Numbered from the stretch's first letter, positions 27,338 to 36,802 are shown. The stretch: DNA of 64,000 nucleotides from Psychrobacter sp. MF31 (GCF_012847335.1 NZ_JABBDX010000002.1:186001-250000); one strand, 5' to 3'. The notes: generated by a model from the letters alone, not told the origin. Numbers and translations are program-made.

Positions 27338-28156
27338 TTGATAAAAAGTGATATTTTTATGATAACTGTTGCTCCACTTTTCCGCCGCTATTTGCCCTCA
27401 GCTTTGATGAGCGGTATGATTTTAGCGACCGCTGCCACCAGCTCTCAAGCCGCTAACATAAACTTCTATAAAAATAGAAGTGGACAAACATTGATCACTA
27501 ACAGTGATAATCCCCAAGGTAGTTTTTCTGATTTTAATAGAAAAGTAAAAACGACCTATTATAAAGATTCTATTGCTCAAAAAGCGACTTTCACCAGCAA
27601 TTACAACCCCACTTACACGCCATCGACCAGTTCTGGAAGTCGTAGCACTTATGACTCGTATATTGTTGCGTCCGCTGGGCGTCACGGCGTTGATCCGGCG
27701 CTATTAAAAGCGATGATGCACACTGAATCTGCTTTTAATCCCAACGCCCGATCTCCTGTAGGCGCTCAAGGATTAATGCAGTTAATGCCCGCCACCGCGC
27801 GCCGCTTTTCAGTAAGCAATCCTTGGAACCCTGCTGAAAATATTGAAGGCTCAGCGAAATATTTAGCTTGGCTTTTGCGCAAATTTAATAACAAAGTCGA
27901 ATTTGCAGTTGCAGGCTATAACGCTGGCGAAGGCAATGTGATGAAATACGGCGGCATTCCCCCCTTCAAAGAGACGCGCAATTATGTTCAGCGCGTCATG
28001 AGCCGCTATAACACCATTTATAAAAACGATGCAGGGCTGTTTGCTAACAATTCGCGCTCATCAAACTCTGGAAGCTATTCAGCAACGCCCGTCAGCTATG
28101 CCACCAGCAGCAATAGCGCCAGTTATGCCAATGCCGCTTATAACGCCCTTCGTTAA
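27338..28156 (+). CDS. Secreted lytic transglycosylase (SLT domain)
   Basis: The enzyme cleaves peptidoglycan with 1,6-anhydro-muramic acid formation. After a signal sequence (ending near ATSSQAA) there is a short DUF4124-like segment (NFYKNRSGQTLITN), a Ser/Thr-rich linker and an SLT domain: the catalytic Glu in MMHTESAFNP, then SPVGAQGLMQLMPATA and AVAGYNAGEGNV. The start may be TTG 27338 (AAAGGG site 8-13 bases upstream) or ATG 27359, which lacks a good ribosome site. The C-terminus is Ser/Tyr/Asn-rich. Resembles MltC/EmtA-type housekeeping transglycosylases. Confidence 0.9.
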   Translation: MIKSDIFMITVAPLFRRYLPSALMSGMILATAATSSQAANINFYKNRSGQTLITNSDNPQGSFSDFNRKVKTTYYKDSIAQKATFTSNYNPTYTPSTSSGSRSTYDSYIVASAGRHGVDPALLKAMMHTESAFNPNARSPVGAQGLMQLMPATARRFSVSNPWNPAENIEGSAKYLAWLLRKFNNKVEFAVAGYNAGEGNVMKYGGIPPFKETRNYVQRVMSRYNTIYKNDAGLFANNSRSSNSGSYSATPVSYATSSNSASYANAAYNALR

Positions 28157-28194
28157 ATCTTGATTTATATCACTTGCTTTTATTGAATAGAAAT

Positions 28195-28228
28195 AAAAAA
28201 GCCCCTCTTAATAAGATGGGCTTTTTTT
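28195..28228. terminator. Bidirectional terminator between the transglycosylase gene and tsf
   Basis: AAAAAAGCCC/GGGCTTTTTTT stem with a 13-base loop. Confidence 0.9.
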
Positions 28229-28282
28229 GCGAATTATTTATTGCTAATTACTTATTGCTAATAAGCAATAAATTGCCATTCA

Positions 28283-29161
28283 TTACTGATTGGCAGAAGC
28301 TTGAGCTGCTGCAACTTCAGCTGCAAAGTCTTCTTGTTTTTTCTCGATGCCTTCGCCAACTTCAAGACGTTTAAAGCCAAGAACTTTAACACCTTCTGCT
28401 TTTAATACGTCGCCAACTTTTTTGTCGTTGTCCATAACGTAAGGCTGACGAAGTAAAGTTACTTCATCAAGATATTTACGCAGACCGCCTTCGATCATTT
28501 TTTCTACGATATTGTCAGGCTTGCCAGACTCACGAGCTTTGGCTTCGATGATGTCTTTTTCGCGCGCCAATACGTCCGCAGCAACGTCGTTGTCATCAAC
28601 CGCAACAGGGTTAAATGCGGCAATGTGCATGGCAAGGTTTTTGCCAGTTTCAGCACTGCCACCTTCGTAAGAAACCACTACACCAATGCGCAAACCGTGA
28701 CGGTAAGCAGCTAGGTTGTCGCCTTCAATGGTTTCAACGCGGCGAACTTGGATGTTTTCACCGATTTTTTGAACCAAAGCCACGCGGGCTTCTTCAACGC
28801 TTTGACCATCGCCGTAAGGAAGTTCAGCGATTTTAGCCACATCAGTTGTGCCGTTTTCTAGGGCAAGGTTGGCAACTTTTTCAGCAAACGTGGTGAAGTT
28901 GTCGTCTTTTGCAACAAAGTCAGTTTGGCAGTTGACTTCAACCAATACCGCTTTACCACCTTGTTGGGCGATGATGATCGCGCCGTCAGCCGCGATGTTG
29001 CCCGCTTTTTTGGCAGCTTTTGCTTGACCTGATTTACGCAAGTTGTCGATGGCAAGCTCGATATCACCGTTTGACTCTTCAAGGGCTTTTTTGCATTCCA
29101 TCATGCCAAGACCGGTGCGGTCACGAAGCTCTTTTACCATTTTGGCAGTTACTTGTGCCAT
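28283..29161 (-). CDS. tsf: Elongation factor Ts
   Basis: EF-Ts recycles EF-Tu by exchanging GDP for GTP. The 292-residue protein opens with [26 protein letters not shown] and contains the EF-Tu contact motif [16 protein letters not shown]. It lies 131 bases after rpsB on the same strand, the standard rpsB-tsf operon. Confidence 0.97.
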   Translation of the reverse strand: MAQVTAKMVKELRDRTGLGMMECKKALEESNGDIELAIDNLRKSGQAKAAKKAGNIAADGAIIIAQQGGKAVLVEVNCQTDFVAKDDNFTTFAEKVANLALENGTTDVAKIAELPYGDGQSVEEARVALVQKIGENIQVRRVETIEGDNLAAYRHGLRIGVVVSYEGGSAETGKNLAMHIAAFNPVAVDDNDVAADVLAREKDIIEAKARESGKPDNIVEKMIEGGLRKYLDEVTLLRQPYVMDNDKKVGDVLKAEGVKVLGFKRLEVGEGIEKKQEDFAAEVAAAQASANQ

Positions 29162-29292
29162 AAAAATTACCTCAATATCAAAATGAGTTGCTTAAATTAA
29201 AAAGGAAAACAAGAAGGCATGACGAGAGATCCTACATCATGCCTAAGCTTGCTAAAACGCCTTAAACTTAAACGCGTTTATCGAAATGACAA

Positions 29293-30084
29293 TTAAGACT
29301 CAGCTTGTTCTTCAGCTGGAGCATCAACGGCTTGCGATGCGTCATCGTTTTGAGCTTGCTCAGGAGCCGCTCCTGATTGAGTTTGCGCGTACTCTTTTCC
29401 TGCAATGATGGCGTCAGCTACAGCAGTCACGTACAAGCTTACAGCACGGATTGCGTCGTCGTTTGCTGGAATGACGTAATCAACATTGTCTGGGTTTGAG
29501 TTGGTATCAACGATACCAATCACAGGAATGCCCAAGTTTTTAGCTTCTTTGATAGCGATTGCTTCGTGATCTACGTCAACCACAAAGATTGCATCAGGAA
29601 GACCGCCCATGTCTTTGATACCACCCAGTGAGCGCTCAAGTTTTTCCATATCGCGGGTACGCTCTAGCGCTTCACGCTTGGTAAGCTTAGCAAAAGTGCC
29701 ATCTTCTGCTTGTTTTTCAAGCTCTTTTAGACGGTTGATTGACTGGCGAAGGGTTTTCCAGTTGGTCAACATCCCGCCAAGCCAGCGATGATCAACATAA
29801 GGCATGCCAGCGCGAGCAGCTTGCTCACGGATGATACCGCTTGCCGCACGTTTAGTACCTACAAAAAGCACTTTATTCTTTTTTGATGCCAAGTTGTTCA
29901 CGTAGTTAAGCGCTTCGTTAAACGCTTTTACGGTGTGCTCAAGGTTGATGATGTGAATTTTGTTGCGAGCGCCAAAAATGTAAGGTCCCATTTTTGGGTT
30001 CCAAAAGCGAGTTTGGTGACCGAAGTGAGCGCCAGCTTGCAATAGATCGCGCATTGAAACTTGAGTTGGGTTTTGATTTGCCAT
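29293..30084 (-). CDS. rpsB: 30S ribosomal protein S2
   Basis: The 263-residue S2 protein begins with [24 protein letters not shown] and has the [34 protein letters not shown] and [15 protein letters not shown] blocks. The C-terminal ~35 residues are an acidic Ala/Glu/Gln-rich tail, longer than in E. coli (241). It heads the rpsB-tsf operon and has a long structured leader. Confidence 0.97.
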   Translation of the reverse strand: MANQNPTQVSMRDLLQAGAHFGHQTRFWNPKMGPYIFGARNKIHIINLEHTVKAFNEALNYVNNLASKKNKVLFVGTKRAASGIIREQAARAGMPYVDHRWLGGMLTNWKTLRQSINRLKELEKQAEDGTFAKLTKREALERTRDMEKLERSLGGIKDMGGLPDAIFVVDVDHEAIAIKEAKNLGIPVIGIVDTNSNPDNVDYVIPANDDAIRAVSLYVTAVADAIIAGKEYAQTQSGAAPEQAQNDDASQAVDAPAEEQAES

Positions 30085-30290
30085 AAAGGTGTCCTGATGG
30101 TTGGGTTATGCCTCCACATCACAAAACCTGCCGATTTGATCACACGCATTTGTCTTAACTAAGTTGAGCAGACAAATTAATCAAGTGATCAAACACCCAG
30201 CAGCTTTTTGCCGTGATGTGTGTGTCATTGGTTGAAAATTAATGCATTATTTTCATTCAAAAATAATTGCTCGATATTTTATCATAAACG
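30085..30290 (-). promoter_or_regulatory. rpsB leader with nested stem-loop, probable S2 autoregulatory element
   Basis: Nested arms TTTGATCAC/GTGATCAAA (30135-30143 with 30185-30193) and TTTGTCT/AGACAAA (30149-30155 with 30170-30176) form a long hairpin in the 5' untranslated region. Close to the start lies a CCCAACCATCAGGACACC stretch. S2 represses its own mRNA through a conserved leader structure in gammaproteobacteria; the match here is by position and fold. A -10-like TAAAAT near 30280-30286 may set the start. Confidence 0.6.
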
Positions 30291-30402
30291 CAGCGGTAAG
30301 CTCCAGCGATATTGTTAATATGGTGCTTTTCATTGCAATAACAAGTCGTAATCGTGGTATTAGCGCTCACTTGTAATTGACTTTTAAGCTAACGCCACGC
30401 GA

Positions 30403-30852
30403 TTACGCAATACAAATGCCAACGACTGCTTGATAACCGCGCCAATTAATGGGCGTGATATAGCTTTGGCGCTCTTTTGGTAAAAACGTATTGCTTGGGG
30501 CGCCATCGACAATCTTTGGCGGCGCAATGATAAAATGAGGACCAAATTCAGTTCGCGCGTTTCCTGAGATGGTGTTTGCCATCTCCCCAAGCAAGTCTTT
30601 CATCATGGTCAATGAATTGTCCGGCTCTCGCATCACACTTAGCACCTCGCGCAGCATCATGGTCGGGGCGCTGACATAAACGTAACCCTCAAGCGGTCCC
30701 GAAATTTTGATGATGCCGCTGTAATCAAAGCCAACTGAGTTTTTATTGCTGTGCAAATAAGGCGTGTCGATCGCCACCGGCGAGTCATCAATTTGAGCAA
30801 AAAAGTCGCTGATTGAGCTTAAAAACACCTCTAACTTTTCTACTTTTACCAT
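30403..30852 (-). CDS. CheX-like phosphatase, copy 1
   Basis: The 149-residue protein belongs to the CheX/CheC/FliY phosphatase family, which dephosphorylates CheY-type regulators. The catalytic ExxN motif is in GEMANTISGNAR, with Glu90 and Asn93. DTPYL near residue 29 and the GIIKISGPLEGYVYVSAP strands are also CheX-like. It is the last gene of a four-gene leftward module, 47 bases after its paralogue. It contains no membrane segment and is cytoplasmic. No terminator could be found before rpsB's region. Confidence 0.85.
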   Translation of the reverse strand: MVKVEKLEVFLSSISDFFAQIDDSPVAIDTPYLHSNKNSVGFDYSGIIKISGPLEGYVYVSAPTMMLREVLSVMREPDNSLTMMKDLLGEMANTISGNARTEFGPHFIIAPPKIVDGAPSNTFLPKERQSYITPINWRGYQAVVGICIA

Positions 30853-30899
30853 ACGTAATCTCTTTTAAATCTTAGCGATTGTTGTTTTCATCACAAAAA

Positions 30900-31349
30900 T
30901 TAGTCTTGTAAACAAACCACGATTTCGCCCAATTGATGTTGCCATGTGACCGGAATGATAAAGGAGCGCTCATTTTTAGGCAAAATGATGCTTTGCGGCG
31001 CGCCTTTAAATACGATGGGCACTGAGATATGAAACATCGACCCGAACTCTTTGCGCGCATTTCCTGAGATGGTGTTTGCAACCTCGCCGGTCAAATCAAT
31101 TAAATTGTCTTCGCCTTGGTCGCTTTCACCCATGCTGTCTAAAATTCGCGACAGCAGCGGCGTGGTGGCTGTAAAATAAACCACGCCTTTTTGAGCGCCT
31201 GAGATGCCAATCACGCCGGTATAATCATGGACTTGCGGCTGTTTATTTTCTAACAAATATGGGGTATCGACCACCAATTCATCTTCGCCAAAAAGACCGA
31301 AATAATTGCTAATGATGTCAACAAAGACTTGTAATTTTTGTTCTTTCAT
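30900..31349 (-). CDS. CheX-like phosphatase, copy 2
   Basis: This is a paralogue of the neighbouring gene and the same length (149). It has the catalytic ExxN pair Glu89/Asn92 in GEVANTISGNARK, the shared DTPYL segment and IGISGAQKGVVYFTATTPLL. The two copies differ over much of their length, so this is not a recent duplication. An AGGGACATT site precedes the ATG, 29 bases after the response regulator. Both copies keep the active-site residues, so both could act on the adjacent CheY-like protein. Confidence 0.86.
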   Translation of the reverse strand: MKEQKLQVFVDIISNYFGLFGEDELVVDTPYLLENKQPQVHDYTGVIGISGAQKGVVYFTATTPLLSRILDSMGESDQGEDNLIDLTGEVANTISGNARKEFGSMFHISVPIVFKGAPQSIILPKNERSFIIPVTWQHQLGEIVVCLQD

Positions 31350-31378
31350 AATGTCCCTACTGTGATTATTTTGGCGAA

Positions 31379-31741
31379 TTAATCTTGAACCAGCTCATAA
31401 AGCGCTTCAACCAACTCTTCTTCTGAAAATGGCTTACATAAAAAGCCGCTTGCGCCAAGTGATAATGCTTCAATACCTGTGGCTTTATCTGACAATGCCG
31501 AAACCACCAAAATTCTCACCTCAGGGTCAATGGCAATAATTTTTTCGATACATTCAAGACCATCCATTTCAGGCATGGTCAAATCCATCGTAATCACATT
31601 TGGGCGATGGGTGTTAAATTTTTCAAGGGCGCTGACGCCGCTGGTAGCGGTGGCAACCAGCATAAATTGTCCTGAATCATAAGCGCGCTGAATGCGGTTG
31701 CGAATGATATTGGAGTCATCAACAATCATTAGTTTATGCAT
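31379..31741 (-). CDS. CheY-like single-domain response regulator
   Basis: The 120-residue receiver has all active-site residues: acidic pair Asp8/Asp9 (MIVDDSN), phosphoacceptor Asp53 (TMDLTMPEMDG), Ser81 (VVSAL) and Lys103 (CKPFS). There is no DNA-binding or other output domain, so it acts by protein contact or passes phosphate on. It starts 20 bases after the kinase gene, and the two CheX genes follow, so the module has kinase, acceptor and phosphatases together. Confidence 0.92.
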   Translation of the reverse strand: MHKLMIVDDSNIIRNRIQRAYDSGQFMLVATATSGVSALEKFNTHRPNVITMDLTMPEMDGLECIEKIIAIDPEVRILVVSALSDKATGIEALSLGASGFLCKPFSEEELVEALYELVQD

Positions 31742-31761
31742 GATGGTTTGTTATCCTAAAA

Positions 31762-33876
31762 TTAAGAATGGGGTAAAGTGATGATAAATCGGGTCATTTT
31801 GCCAAGCTCGCTGTTGATATTAAGCTTGCCGCCAAGCTCTTGAACATGAGCTTTGATGATATCAAGACCAACCCCGCGGCCGCCGTCCTCATCTGAGTGC
31901 TCTTTGGTGCTAAATCCTGAGGAAAACAGCTGACTTAATAGCTCATTGCGATCCATTTGCTGAACGGCATCTTTGGTAAATTTGCCCATTTGAACCAAGC
32001 GGCTGCGAATATTGTCGTAATTGATCCCGCGACCATCATCTTGCAGGGTTACCACAATTTGACTGTCCTCTTTTTTGACTTCAACATCAATTTGACCGGC
32101 TTCAGGCTTTCCTGCGGCGGCGCGCTCATCTGGCGTCTCAATGCCGTGAACGATGGCGTTTCGTAACAGTTGAACGGTGATCTCATTGACCACTTGATTT
32201 AAGCGCTCAGGAATGACCACTTGATTGAGCGTTTTTGATTGCAGCTCAACTTGCTTGTTTTGACGCGCGGCAATTTGTCCGGCAAAGTCTTGGTAGTAAG
32301 CCAGCTGCGAGTTTGAAATCGTCGTTTTAGGCGTGTGGTTGATTTCAAAATCTGATTTGTCGCTAGTCTCAGTAACCGCTGCTCCTTGATTGATCCGAGC
32401 GCCTAATTTACTGATTGTATTTGACAGTGTTAGCAGCTCATCTAAATGAACGGCTAAGGCTAAAAAGTCATTTCCTGCAAGCTTGCCTTGGTTTTGTAGC
32501 GCTGCCAATTTGTCTTCAGCTTCTGAAGCAATTTTAGTAAAGCTGTGCAGTTTTAGCGCGGACGCCTCGCCTTTTAAGCTGTGCATCTCGCGATAAATAG
32601 CGTTGAGCTTAGTTTCAAGCTCATATTGCGAGCTTCCGGGATTTTTTAAGATGTTGTTCATCTTATCAATTCGCGATTTGGTCGTGTTAATGAACTCATT
32701 AATCATTACCGGATTGACGTTCAAGATTGTGGTAAGCATCTCAATTTGCATGTCGTTTTGGGCGCGCTCTTTTTCTAAGCGCTGCTCTAAATAAACGGCG
32801 TCGGATACGTCATTTACGTTCACCAAAATTCGGGCAATGTCTTTGTCTTCATAAACGCGCGAAAATTTAAAATCCAAAAAGCGATTGCTGGTGTCTTGAT
32901 CATTTGAGGGGTCATGAAGCATGACTTTATTGAGCGGATTGAGAGAGTCGACCAAGCGCTCTTTAACGCGCGGATTATAAAGCTGCTCAATAAACTGCCG
33001 CGTGGTGGTCAAGTCTTTATCTGAGATACGACCGCGAAGCACACTGGCAAAGTTTTGCCCTGCAAGCTTATCTGACCCCATGATTTTGCTTAACGCTTTT
33101 GAATGTTGCTGACCGATATTTAAGTCTTTATCAAGCAAAAACAGTCCCGTATTGACCGTTTCCATAATCTCTTGGGTTTCGCGGCGCGCCACCATCAACT
33201 CTTCGTCCGACTTTTTTAAGCGGCGAACAAAGTACGAGACGAAAATGATGAAGTATAAAATCGCAAATGAAATGCCAAAGATCTGTAAGTTACGCAAGAA
33301 GGTTGCGCGGCTGCCGTTTTCAGCGTTTAAGCTGTTGGCTAAGCTTGAAGCATTATCATAAATTTGGCTGGTTGGCGCGCCAAATTGCTGCTCAAGGTCT
33401 TGCGTGCTCAGTGCCGAGTTTGCCGCTAAAAAATTATTGGCGTTGCTGTGATAACTGTTCCAAGCTTGGCTTGCCCCTTGAACAAAGCCCATTTGATCAG
33501 CTTGCGATACCGCCACAAAAGGCACTTTTTCATCGCGAATGTTAACATTGCCACCTTTTTCGAGTACTTCAATGTCAGCGTCAATTTGCTTGGTCATCTT
33601 GCTGACTTTGGTGGTGATCGCTTGAATGGCTGCGGCGTCCTCATTGCGAGCGCGCATGCTGTTGAGTAAATAAATTTCTTTAGTGAGCGTTGGGATATCG
33701 CTTCGCAAGTTTGAGCTTAATAGCGTTCCTGCGCGTAAATCACGGATTTTAAGCGAGTTATAAATACTCGTCACCAAAACGCTTGAGGTGAGCAATAAGA
33801 ACACCACAACCGAGACAATAATTGCCGTATATCGGCTTTTGGCGATGGGCAAATGAGAGCGTGATGGGGCTGCCAT
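31762..33876 (-). CDS. Membrane-bound CheA-like histidine kinase with internal Hpt domain
   Basis: The 704-residue protein has membrane segments at about 16-39 and 200-217 bounding a ~160-residue periplasmic domain, then a coiled/PAS-like region (230-365), an Hpt domain with phosphoacceptor His432 in MHSLKGEASALKLHS, and a CheA-type ATPase domain at the C-terminus: N box QLLRNAIVHGIE (Asn573), DDGRGI, GGRGVGLDI and GKMTRFIITLPHS at the very end. There is no HisKA dimerisation domain and no CheW-like regulatory domain, so it should signal from its own sensor rather than through chemoreceptors. ATG at 33876 has an AAGGACGTT site. Confidence 0.9.
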   Translation of the reverse strand: MAAPSRSHLPIAKSRYTAIIVSVVVFLLLTSSVLVTSIYNSLKIRDLRAGTLLSSNLRSDIPTLTKEIYLLNSMRARNEDAAAIQAITTKVSKMTKQIDADIEVLEKGGNVNIRDEKVPFVAVSQADQMGFVQGASQAWNSYHSNANNFLAANSALSTQDLEQQFGAPTSQIYDNASSLANSLNAENGSRATFLRNLQIFGISFAILYFIIFVSYFVRRLKKSDEELMVARRETQEIMETVNTGLFLLDKDLNIGQQHSKALSKIMGSDKLAGQNFASVLRGRISDKDLTTTRQFIEQLYNPRVKERLVDSLNPLNKVMLHDPSNDQDTSNRFLDFKFSRVYEDKDIARILVNVNDVSDAVYLEQRLEKERAQNDMQIEMLTTILNVNPVMINEFINTTKSRIDKMNNILKNPGSSQYELETKLNAIYREMHSLKGEASALKLHSFTKIASEAEDKLAALQNQGKLAGNDFLALAVHLDELLTLSNTISKLGARINQGAAVTETSDKSDFEINHTPKTTISNSQLAYYQDFAGQIAARQNKQVELQSKTLNQVVIPERLNQVVNEITVQLLRNAIVHGIETPDERAAAGKPEAGQIDVEVKKEDSQIVVTLQDDGRGINYDNIRSRLVQMGKFTKDAVQQMDRNELLSQLFSSGFSTKEHSDEDGGRGVGLDIIKAHVQELGGKLNINSELGKMTRFIITLPHS

Positions 33877-34446
33877 AACGAACGTCCTTGTTCAATCAAT
33901 TAAAAGTTTGACCATGAAAATAATAACTGCGCCAAGCGCAATCCAAGCTTAAAAACATAACGCAATATCATAATTCAGTTAACAACGATATTGACTTATG
34001 TCTGGCTCATAATGTAAATAAAACTCATTACTGCTATTAAGATAGCAACAATAGTTGCGACTCTAAAGTTATGGCAATAAGGTATTATTGAAGTTGTAAT
34101 AAGGACACTAAAAATGTTAGTTTTAGAATTTATTATAATTTTATTAAAGACTTAATAGCAGGAAAAAGCCATTTTAAAATAACAACAATTGAAACAATCA
34201 TAGAATATAAATTTAATAAATATTACATAGTTTTACATATAATCATACTTTAGTGAGGTTGTAAAAGCAATGTTTCTAAATTTATTTTATCAACTTGTCA
34301 GCGCTAAAATGGGCAAATTTTTATCATTTAATATCTGCTTGAGAGGACTGCTGGTTTATAATTGCTTTTTTTTATTTCTTGCCATAAAAAAAGGGCTAAA
34401 TCAATAGCCCTTTTTACATGTTAACTTTTTTACATTTTAAATAGGA
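33877..34446. other. AT-rich intergenic region upstream of the kinase module
   Basis: About 570 bases, very A/T-rich. It includes a 13-codon ORF with an AAGGA site at 34114-34155 (MLVLEFIIILLKT), a 46-codon frame at 34270-34410 that runs into a terminator, and the terminator itself at 34386. No gene is firmly supported. It must hold the leftward kinase promoter near 33880-33960. Confidence 0.4.
34386..34416 (-). terminator. Terminator for the Bcr-type exporter gene
   Basis: AAAGGGCTA/TAGCCCTTT stem with A and T runs, 30 bases downstream of the exporter stop codon on the minus strand. Confidence 0.85.
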
Positions 34447-35715
34447 TCATTCTGCGTCTTCTAAATCAAGATTTGAATCGATGCGCCAAATTAAAAAGCA
34501 GCCGATACTCATCAAGATCAGCATGGTGATGCCAAGCTTAAATACGGGATTGACGGGGAACAAGTTGAGCAATAAGCCACCAAAGATGCCGACCGAAAAC
34601 ATCAGCGAGCCTTGAAGGGCACTTGCCATTCCGGCGCGGTGTTTTTGAAATGCCAAGGCAATAGCAGTGGAATTAGGCTGAGTCAACCCTAACGCTGAAA
34701 TACAAAAGAAAATACAAACCAAAACCAGCGGTAACCAAGCATCGCTTCCAAATAATAGCCCTAAAATAAACAGCCCTGCTGCTGCACTCACTTGAATCAT
34801 CGCGCCAAAACGCAATAAGCTGAGCAGTCGAAAGCGGTTAGTAAGCCATTGGTTCAACTGAGTTAACGCCACAAATCCTGCCGCATTAAAGCCAAAAATC
34901 CAGCTAAACTGAGTTGCGGTCACGCCGTAGTTGTCCATTAACAGCTCAGAGGCGGCGCTGATATAAACGAACATCGACCCCATCAATAAGCCGCCGCCAA
35001 TCGCCGGAAAATTAAAACGCTTGTCTTTTAACAATTCCCAATATTGAACCAAAACTTGCGATACTGGGCGCTGGTTACGATTCTCTTCGGTTAAGGTTTC
35101 AAAGAAAAATAGCTTGGTTAACACCAAATTGAGAACCCCAAACGCGGCTAAAAACCAAAAAATCGCATGCCAGCTAAAAAACCGTAAAAACAGCGCCCCA
35201 AGTGACGGCGCTAAGATGGGCGCAAGTCCCATCACCAGCACCATAATCGAAAAGGCTTTGGCAGTTTGTTTTGCCGTTAAGCGGTCGCGAATGGCGGCGC
35301 GAGTAACCACCGCACCAACACAAGCCCCAAGCGCTTGCAAGGTTCGCCCAAAAAACAGCACAAACTCATTATTGGTCGTAGCACAAATTAAAGATGCCAC
35401 CACATAAAGCACCATGCCAATATATAAAGGCTTGACCCTGCCCACCCGATCGCTAAACGGACCATAAAACAGCTGACCGAACACCAATCCCACAAAATAC
35501 GCAGGAACAGAGTTGGCAATAAACGCGGTTGAGACGCCAAAGCTTTTTGCCATGTCAGGAAGCGCAGGCAGATACATATCAATGGATAACGGTCCAACCG
35601 CGACCATGAGCCCAAGCATCATAATCCATAAGACGGGTAAATCCGCTGAGCGAACGCGCTCAGAGGGATTGGGCGGCGTTGGTGAGTTGGGTGACGATTG
35701 GTTTAAGGCAGGCAT
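34447..35715 (-). CDS. Bcr/CflA-family MFS drug exporter
   Basis: The 422-residue protein has about 12 hydrophobic segments typical of drug:H+ antiporters. The first loop shows the family motif PLSIDMYLPALPDMAKSFGV and the A-loop GQLFYGPFSDRVGRVKPL, as in Bcr (bicyclomycin resistance) and CflA proteins. The N-terminal ~25 residues are polar and Pro-rich. Only a weak ribosome site precedes the ATG. Substrates cannot be named from the sequence. It precedes a 163-base gap before the next leftward gene. Confidence 0.9.
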   Translation of the reverse strand: MPALNQSSPNSPTPPNPSERVRSADLPVLWIMMLGLMVAVGPLSIDMYLPALPDMAKSFGVSTAFIANSVPAYFVGLVFGQLFYGPFSDRVGRVKPLYIGMVLYVVASLICATTNNEFVLFFGRTLQALGACVGAVVTRAAIRDRLTAKQTAKAFSIMVLVMGLAPILAPSLGALFLRFFSWHAIFWFLAAFGVLNLVLTKLFFFETLTEENRNQRPVSQVLVQYWELLKDKRFNFPAIGGGLLMGSMFVYISAASELLMDNYGVTATQFSWIFGFNAAGFVALTQLNQWLTNRFRLLSLLRFGAMIQVSAAAGLFILGLLFGSDAWLPLVLVCIFFCISALGLTQPNSTAIALAFQKHRAGMASALQGSLMFSVGIFGGLLLNLFPVNPVFKLGITMLILMSIGCFLIWRIDSNLDLEDAE

Positions 35716-35878
35716 AAATCAGACCACTTTTTTGGAAAAAAACAAAGGTTTAACGCAGGTAATCTTTGAAAAAAGATAATGAAGTGGTTAATGACAATCA
35801 TTAACCAATCAAGTTATATCTTATCTTTGGTAAATTTTTCAATAGTAACCATGAATTTTATAAAGTTTGGCTAATCAA

Positions 35879-36691
35879 TCAGCGAAACTGGCGCGGTTTA
35901 AACTTTACAGATGCCTCTTTGGCTTTTTTGACGGCAAGCTTTTGATTGCGACCCAGCATTAATTTTAATTGCCAAAGCTTTTCTTGATAAAGGCTGATTG
36001 GATTTGGTGAATAAAGCTGGTTGACCACGCGCTTACTGGCAAGAACGGCATCGGGTGATCGGGCGATGATCTCCTCGGATAAAGCCAGCGCTGCTGCCAT
36101 CGGATCCTTATGACAATGGGAAATCAGCCCTGCTTTAAGCGCAGTGCTTGAATCAATCACGCGAGCGCTCATGGCAAGCTCTTTTAACACATCTAGCCGG
36201 ACGATCCCTACTGCTGATTGCGACAATCCCATATCGGGAACCAAGCCCCATTTGGCTTCCATAATGGCAAACTTGCAATCAGGGTGGCTGATTCGGCTAT
36301 CAAATGCCAGCGCCAATTGTAATCCTGCACCCAAACAGTGACCTTCTAACACGCCAATCACCGGAACCGGAAGATCTTGCCAAATTAAGCACACCTTTTG
36401 AAATAAACTTTGCCAAGGTTTTATCAGCTCCCAAATCGCAAACGCTTGGTTTTTGGGAGCATTTAAGTCTTGCAAATCGATCCCTGAGCAAAAGGTATGC
36501 TCACTGCCATCAACAATCACGGCGCGGATATATTTATCTGCCGCAACCCTTTTTGCAACCAAAATCAGCTCACGCATCATGGCAAAGCTCATGGCGTTTT
36601 TTTTATCGGGGCGATTTAGGCTCAGTATTAAAATACCATGCTGAACGCTCACTTGCAGCGTTTGATATTGATAACTGGCAACGTTATTCAT
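35879..36691 (-). CDS. Crotonase-family protein, probable enoyl-CoA hydratase
   Basis: The 270-residue protein has the crotonase fold: LNRPDKKNAMSFAMMREL, the oxyanion-hole segment HTFCSGIDLQDL, VPVIGVLEGHCLGAGLQLALAFDSRI and the C-terminal RSPDAVLASKRVVNQ helix. ATG at 36691 (MNNVASY) has an AAGGA site; an upstream start at 36718 is unlikely. Catalytic Glu positions appear altered to EAKWGLVPDMG, so it may be a hydratase or an isomerase. It is monocistronic as far as seen, with no beta-oxidation neighbours. Confidence 0.85.
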   Translation of the reverse strand: MNNVASYQYQTLQVSVQHGILILSLNRPDKKNAMSFAMMRELILVAKRVAADKYIRAVIVDGSEHTFCSGIDLQDLNAPKNQAFAIWELIKPWQSLFQKVCLIWQDLPVPVIGVLEGHCLGAGLQLALAFDSRISHPDCKFAIMEAKWGLVPDMGLSQSAVGIVRLDVLKELAMSARVIDSSTALKAGLISHCHKDPMAAALALSEEIIARSPDAVLASKRVVNQLYSPNPISLYQEKLWQLKLMLGRNQKLAVKKAKEASVKFKPRQFR

Positions 36692-36802
36692 AAGTTGTCC
36701 TTGGTCATATAAAGTCAACCGTTATCTTAGCAAGACTGCCAAACTTTGCAGCGGCAATCTTTGACTTTGATCGTCGCTTTTTTATCAATCGTAAATTGAC
36801 AA

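Noticed and set aside
30149-30176. TTTGTCT/AGACAAA hairpin as a terminator
   Set aside because: There is no T run after it, and it is nested in a leader structure before rpsB.
34270-34410. 46-codon frame (MFLNLFYQ...) upstream of the Bcr exporter terminator
   Set aside because: It runs through the exporter's terminator stem and has no recognisable features; the GAGG site is poorly spaced.
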